Part shown: positions 6,910-10,211 of the stretch, one piece after another
How positions within the stretch are numbered: position 1 is the stretch's first letter
How the letters are laid out: every line of letters begins with the position of its first letter
Assembly: GCA_039816705.1 (NCBI GenBank)
Contig: JBCBXF010000111.1
Coordinates: 1 to 10,211, forward strand
Direction: 5' to 3'
Source of the DNA: CALHAX01 sp039816705
GTDB lineage: Bacteria; Pseudomonadota; Alphaproteobacteria; Rhizobiales; CALHAX01
Length of the DNA stretch: 10,211 nt
Translations under genes and position numbers: made by a program
Notes under the pieces: model-generated
Database searches by the model: none
Told to the model about the DNA's origin: nothing
What the model saw: only the letters and a program-made list of their open reading frames with translations

Positions 6910-6966
6910 GCGTTTTGATGACGCGGGCGCGCACGGGGTTTCGTGCATCCAGCCCGGTCAAAACGC
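6910..6966 (-). promoter_or_regulatory. Nested stem-loop in the 5' leader of the DEAD-box helicase gene
   Basis: Three nested inverted repeats share one centre. The outer one is GCGTTTTGA (6910-6918) pairing with TCAAAACGC (6958-6966). The middle one is CGGGC (6924-6928) with GCCCG (6952-6956). The inner one is GCACG (6931-6935) with CGTGC (6942-6946), around a six-base loop. All three are perfect as written. Read on the helicase strand, the hairpin ends 14 bases before the ATG, immediately upstream of the purine-rich ribosome binding site. That position suits control of translation or mRNA stability. There is no T-run after it, so it is not a standard terminator. Its expression in the leader RNA is assumed, since no promoter was located. 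Confidence 0.55.
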
Positions 6967-7274
6967 ATGCTGTGAAGACGCCCTGCGTGCCGAGGCGGCT
7001 ATTGTGTGAAGAAATCTATGCCTGGTGGGCTGGCGTTTCAGAGCAACCTGCTCTGGCGGAACCCAATCACGCGGCCGGCGCGGCGCACCTTGCGTCGCCG
7101 CGATGTGTGAGATGTCGTTGAGTGCGCTGCACAAGTCAAGCGACGCGTTAGCACAAGCAGCAACAGCGCCTGCGATCGAGCGGCAATCACGTCCGGGGCG
7201 GTTGCCCGGTCAGACAGCCTCAGGCAACAGTGCACCCGCGTCTGGCCAAAACCCGAGATAGAGCTCGTCCGCAC
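6967..7274. other. Noncoding spacer between divergent helicase and acyl-CoA dehydrogenase genes
   Basis: Short frames run through it, but none has family-like composition or a good ribosome binding site. It should hold promoters for both flanking genes, but no clear -35/-10 pair stands out on either strand. Confidence 0.5.
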
Positions 7275-8438
7275 ATGAGCTACCCACTTAGTCATCCTGA
7301 AATTCGGGACGGGGTTAAGCGCTTGTGCGCTGATTTCGATGGGGCCTACTGGCGCACTTGCGACCGCGAGCAGGCGTATCCTACCGAGTTTGTCAAAGCG
7401 CTGACCGAGGCCGGATATCTCTCTGCCTTGATCCCGAGTGCCTTCGGCGGTCTCGGCCTGCCGCTTTCGGCAGGTGCAGCGATCCTCGAAGAAATCCATC
7501 GCTCCGGCGGCAACGCTGCCGCCTGCCACGCGCAGATGTACACCATGGGCACAATCCTGCGCCACGGCGCACCCGCGCAGAAAGACGCATACCTGCCAGC
7601 CATTGCCGACGGGACGCTGCGCCTGCAGGCGTTCGGTGTCACCGAGCCGACGAGCGGCACGGATACAACCGCGCTCCGCACCACGGCAAAAAGATCCGCC
7701 GACGGTGAAACCTACCGGGTCAACGGACAGAAAATATGGACATCACGCGCGGAGCACTCAGACCTTTTGCTCCTGCTCGCGCGCACGACGCCACGTGACG
7801 ACGTCGTGAAGAAAACCGCCGGGCTGTCTGTTTTCCTCGTCGACATGCGGGACGTGCGGGGCACATCCCTGACGATCCGGCCGATCCGCACCATGATGAA
7901 CCACGCGACAACAGAGCTGTTCTTTGACGACATGCCCGTACCTGCCGCCAACCTTATTGGCGAAGAAGGCAAAGGCTTCAGCTACATCCTCGCCGGCATG
8001 AACGCCGAGCGCATCCTGATCGCAGCCGAATGCATTGGTGACGCGAAATGGTTCATTGATCAGGCGCGGCGCTACGCCTGCGACCGCACCGTCTTCGACC
8101 GTCCGATCGGGCAGAACCAGGGCATCCAGTTCCCAATCGCCAAAGCCTATGCGGACATGCGCGCTGCAGAGCTCATGCTCACCGAAGCCATCCGGCTCTA
8201 TGACGCCGGCGGCAATCCCGGTGAGGAAGCGAACATTGCAAAAATGCTGGCCGCCGATGCTGCCTGGGCCGCAGCCGAAGCCTGCCTGCAAACGCACGGC
8301 GGGTTCGGCTTTGCCGAGGATTTCGATGTGGAGCGAAAATATCGCGAGACACGGCTCTATCAGGTCGCGCCCATCTCAACCAACATGATCCTCAGCTACA
8401 TCGCAGAGCATGTCCTTGAGATGCCCCGCTCATACTGA
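7275..8438 (+). CDS. Acyl-CoA dehydrogenase family protein (atypical catalytic base)
   Basis: FAD-dependent flavoprotein expected to oxidise an acyl-CoA to the 2,3-enoyl-CoA, passing electrons to electron-transfer flavoprotein. The 387-residue protein has the usual order: an N-terminal helical domain, then a middle beta domain with the FAD/substrate motif VTEPTSGTDTTAL (122-134), then a C-terminal helical domain with FDRPIGQNQGIQ (274-285) and QTHGGFG (339-345). At the position where medium- and short-chain enzymes carry the catalytic Glu in YEGT, this protein reads YQVAPISTN (362-370), with no Glu. A Glu at 245 in NAERILIA aligns with the catalytic position of isovaleryl-CoA dehydrogenase. 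The chosen ATG gives MSYPLSHPE; an upstream in-frame GTG at 7230 would add 15 Arg-rich residues and looks false. No strong ribosome binding site is visible. The substrate cannot be predicted, and no ETF or thioesterase gene is nearby. Confidence 0.9.
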   Translation: MSYPLSHPEIRDGVKRLCADFDGAYWRTCDREQAYPTEFVKALTEAGYLSALIPSAFGGLGLPLSAGAAILEEIHRSGGNAAACHAQMYTMGTILRHGAPAQKDAYLPAIADGTLRLQAFGVTEPTSGTDTTALRTTAKRSADGETYRVNGQKIWTSRAEHSDLLLLLARTTPRDDVVKKTAGLSVFLVDMRDVRGTSLTIRPIRTMMNHATTELFFDDMPVPAANLIGEEGKGFSYILAGMNAERILIAAECIGDAKWFIDQARRYACDRTVFDRPIGQNQGIQFPIAKAYADMRAAELMLTEAIRLYDAGGNPGEEANIAKMLAADAAWAAAEACLQTHGGFGFAEDFDVERKYRETRLYQVAPISTNMILSYIAEHVLEMPRSY

Positions 8439-8471
8439 GGCCAATAAGCTAACGCCAACGTCCACGCACCG

Positions 8472-9647
8472 TCATGCAGCGTCAGCATAGGCCAGCAAAT
8501 ATTGCTCCTGCACAAACTCGCATGAAACGTTCGAGCGGGAGATCATCTGCCGTGCGCACGCTCCCGCAGCACGGGTCGCACGAGGGTTTTTCGCCGCTGC
8601 GCGGAAGGCATCGAGCAGTGCGTCAAAATTGCCCGGAGGCACAGTCCATCCCGCATCGTCCTTGTGTGCGCCCATGGTTTCAGACCAACCCGCCTGCTCA
8701 TAAGCAATGAAAGCGCAGCCCGCGGCTGCCCCTTCAAGCAACGTCCGCGGTATGCCTTCGCCATAAGTTGTCGGCAAACAGACGACATCGTTTGCCTCGA
8801 ACACCGCAGTCATCTCGTCAGGCAGTACGTCACCGATAGCCGTGAGATTGGGCAGCGTCAGGAACGCATCGACTTCGGATTGCGTGACCGAAGAGCGGTC
8901 GTCGGGCACGACTGCACCGGCAAGCATGAACCGTGCTGCGATGCCCTCTGCGTCGAGTGTGCGTGCGACCTCCAAAAACTCCAGCACCCCCTTGCCACGC
9001 AGGAACCGGCTTGCGAACAGGAACCGGACCTCATCCCCGGAGCGTTCTGTCTTCGGCTTAAGCGTCTCGATCCCTGTTCCATTTGTCACGTAGATCGGCG
9101 CCGAAAGCTGACCGGAGTCCGCCAGCAACTGCTCGCGGTCCGCACGCGTCTCCACCGTGATCCGCTCATCAATCCCCGAGATGGGCATCTTTAGCACGCT
9201 GCGAAACGCGGCCCGAAGAAAGGCGAAGGACAGTGGGGCGTCGTCTGCGTAAATCCGCCCCAGACCTGTGAACGACAGAATGATATGTCTCGGGCGACGT
9301 GTTCGTCTGGTGAAGAGCAATGCCAACTTGCCCAGGCAGATGGATTTTAATGCGAAAAAGTGAACCCGGTCCGGCGCCAGTTCCGCAATGGTCCGGCGAA
9401 GCTGAACCAGCATCTTTATATCCGTAAAAAGACTAAGGCGTCCGGACACCGCGGCGATTTCGTGAACGGGTATGCCGAGGGCGGTGAGATCATCGCGACG
9501 CCGCGGCAGGTCACCGCCGACGACCGCGACATAGTAGCCCTCATCGATAAGGCGCTCGATCAAGTGCCGACGATGATTGAGCATGTACGCAACGGAGTTC
9601 GTTGCGATCACGACGCGCTTTTGGCGATGGTGCGTGCCAGACTGCAC
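8472..9647 (-). CDS. Family 4 glycosyltransferase (GT-B fold)
   Basis: Transfers a sugar from a nucleotide-sugar to a growing glycan, probably at the cytoplasmic face of the membrane in surface-polysaccharide synthesis. The 391-residue protein has the GT-B layout. An N-terminal acceptor domain opens with RVVIATNSVAYMLNHRRHLI (11-30). A C-terminal donor domain includes FLFASRFLRGKGVLEFLEVA (209-228) and the E-x7-E signature, E297 to E305, in YGEGIPRTLLEGAAAG. Family 4 members of this type include PglA-like and capsule or O-antigen transferases; donor and acceptor are not determinable here. It starts with GTG, with AAAGG 9 bases upstream; the next Met, at residue 22, would remove the first strand and is unlikely. 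It converges on the acyl-CoA dehydrogenase gene with a 33-base gap and no obvious terminator. Confidence 0.88.
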   Translation of the reverse strand: MQSGTHHRQKRVVIATNSVAYMLNHRRHLIERLIDEGYYVAVVGGDLPRRRDDLTALGIPVHEIAAVSGRLSLFTDIKMLVQLRRTIAELAPDRVHFFALKSICLGKLALLFTRRTRRPRHIILSFTGLGRIYADDAPLSFAFLRAAFRSVLKMPISGIDERITVETRADREQLLADSGQLSAPIYVTNGTGIETLKPKTERSGDEVRFLFASRFLRGKGVLEFLEVARTLDAEGIAARFMLAGAVVPDDRSSVTQSEVDAFLTLPNLTAIGDVLPDEMTAVFEANDVVCLPTTYGEGIPRTLLEGAAAGCAFIAYEQAGWSETMGAHKDDAGWTVPPGNFDALLDAFRAAAKNPRATRAAGACARQMISRSNVSCEFVQEQYLLAYADAA

Positions 9648-9774
9648 GGTTCCCGACCTTTTGGAGATCAGACGATCTCACTTTTTACGTGCCACGTGTC
9701 GGCTTCCACACACATGTCACAACCCAATGCCCCAACCACAGACACCATATCATTCGTATAAAGATTGCATGAAA

Positions 9775-9804
9775 TCTATAGTGGTCCGCGCCTCTCTATA
9801 GTCG
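9775..9804. repeat. Short direct repeat TCTATAGTsG, 20-base period
   Basis: TCTATAGTGG at 9775-9784 recurs as TCTATAGTCG at 9795-9804, nine of ten bases identical and 20 bases apart, about two turns of DNA. It lies in noncoding DNA upstream of the glycosyltransferase start, where tandem regulator sites would be plausible. The repeats are short enough that chance is possible. Confidence 0.45.
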
Positions 9805-9824
9805 CAGCGCAACAATCAGAACTA

Positions 9825-9863
9825 CGGTTTTCCCAAGTCCACGCTCGGTTTTACCCAAGTTCA
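9825..9863. repeat. Direct repeat CGGTTTT-CCCAAGT, 21-base period
   Basis: CGGTTTTCCCAAGTCCA (9825-9841) recurs as CGGTTTTACCCAAGTTCA (9846-9863), differing by one inserted A and one substitution. The 21-base spacing places both copies on the same helix face, the usual arrangement of tandem operator sites. I know of no named regulator with this half-site. Confidence 0.55.
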
Positions 9864-10124
9864 AGTGTTGCAACGCTCGGCGCGATAAACATCTATGCCT
9901 CGTGAGCACCGAGACACTGACGGCACAACCTGATCCGCGCGGCTTCGTCAGCTGATCGACCTGCTGCCGGGCACGACCACGTTTGCGTTTGATCACCATT
10001 GCACTTCGCGCCCCCGCCCCATCGTTAAGACTAATCTGAGCCATGCGCGATCGTTGCCGACGTACAGCCTAAAAAGGCGGAACATGCCGAAGCGCCGCCG
10101 GAGCTCTGACTCAGAGAAACATGC

Positions 10125-10211
10125 ATGCCAAGCAAGCTCATCCCGGTTGTGATCTGCGAGGGCGAGGGGATCCAACTCTGGCCTGCCGCGCGCGATACCA
10201 GATCAAGAGAT
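10125..10211 (+). pseudogene. Mannose-1-phosphate guanylyltransferase-like N-terminus, partial and probably degenerate
   Basis: The 29 codons before the window edge begin M-P-S-K-L-I-P-V-V and include G-I-Q-L-W-P-A-A-R. Aligned by eye to the ManC/XanB/AlgA start (KLIPVILSGGSGTRLWPLSR), about half of twenty positions are identical, including KLIPV and LWP. Those enzymes make GDP-mannose from GTP and mannose-1-phosphate for surface polysaccharides. The nucleotide-binding signature GGSGTR reads EGEGIQ here, losing a glycine and the conserved arginine. The expected YPKQF after the R-E is absent in this frame, although a TAC (Tyr) codon occurs two bases out of frame at 10196. No clear ribosome binding site precedes the ATG. 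This fits a decaying copy; a divergent intact paralogue continuing past the edge is the alternative. Confidence 0.42.

Larger units (their letters stand above)
9648..10124. other. Noncoding region upstream of the glycosyltransferase
   Basis: About 480 bases without a supportable gene. Short frames on both strands (for example 9796-10044 on the minus strand) are low in hydrophobic residues and resemble nothing known. The part from about 9740 to 9890 is AT-richer and holds two sets of short direct repeats, so it is probably the regulatory region for the glycosyltransferase and for whatever lies to the right. The segment 9900-10120 has no recognised content. Confidence 0.5.

Noticed and set aside
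7758..8297. A 179-codon minus-strand open frame inside the acyl-CoA dehydrogenase gene
   Set aside because: It is the antisense shadow of a conserved coding region and lacks a recognisable domain.
8439..8471. Possible terminator between the acyl-CoA dehydrogenase and glycosyltransferase genes
   Set aside because: Only weak, mismatched inverted repeats and no T-run are present.
9796..10044. An 82-codon minus-strand open frame in the right-hand noncoding region
   Set aside because: No recognisable fold and a basic, irregular composition. It spans the direct repeats, which look regulatory.

Overview
The window is GC-rich bacterial DNA with densely packed genes. It almost certainly comes from a phototrophic alphaproteobacterium. 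The first 4 kb holds the tail of a bacteriochlorophyll operon in the order bchG - pucC/bch2-type transporter - bchP, the order known from purple-bacterial photosynthesis gene clusters such as Rhodobacter. I cannot name the genus from the sequence.

Positions 55-3985 (+) form one tightly coupled transcription unit. BchG attaches the prenyl tail to bacteriochlorophyllide, the PucC-family membrane protein handles pigment or light-harvesting complex assembly, and BchP reduces the geranylgeranyl tail to phytyl. Its last gene encodes a small three-helix membrane protein of unknown function, in the slot where Rhodobacter carries idi. After it, photosynthesis genes stop and unrelated genes follow, so this is probably one edge of the cluster.

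Positions 4057-5112 hold a tiny ribbon-helix-helix-like gene (-) and an unrecognised three-helix membrane protein gene (+), divergent around about 375 bases of noncoding DNA. Positions 5150-6895 (-) encode an RhlE-type DEAD-box RNA helicase with a very long basic tail. Its untranslated leader contains a nested hairpin directly upstream of the ribosome binding site. Positions 7275-8438 (+) encode an acyl-CoA dehydrogenase of a subgroup that lacks the usual C-terminal catalytic glutamate. Convergent to it, 8472-9647 (-) encodes a family 4 glycosyltransferase.

The last 560 bases are mostly noncoding, with two sets of short direct repeats spaced by about two helical turns. At the right edge (10125 on) an open frame resembles the N-terminus of a mannose-1-phosphate guanylyltransferase, but with a damaged nucleotide-binding signature. 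With the glycosyltransferase it suggests a surface-polysaccharide locus, possibly decayed, beginning there. I found no RNA genes, CRISPR arrays, insertion sequences or convincing intrinsic terminators.
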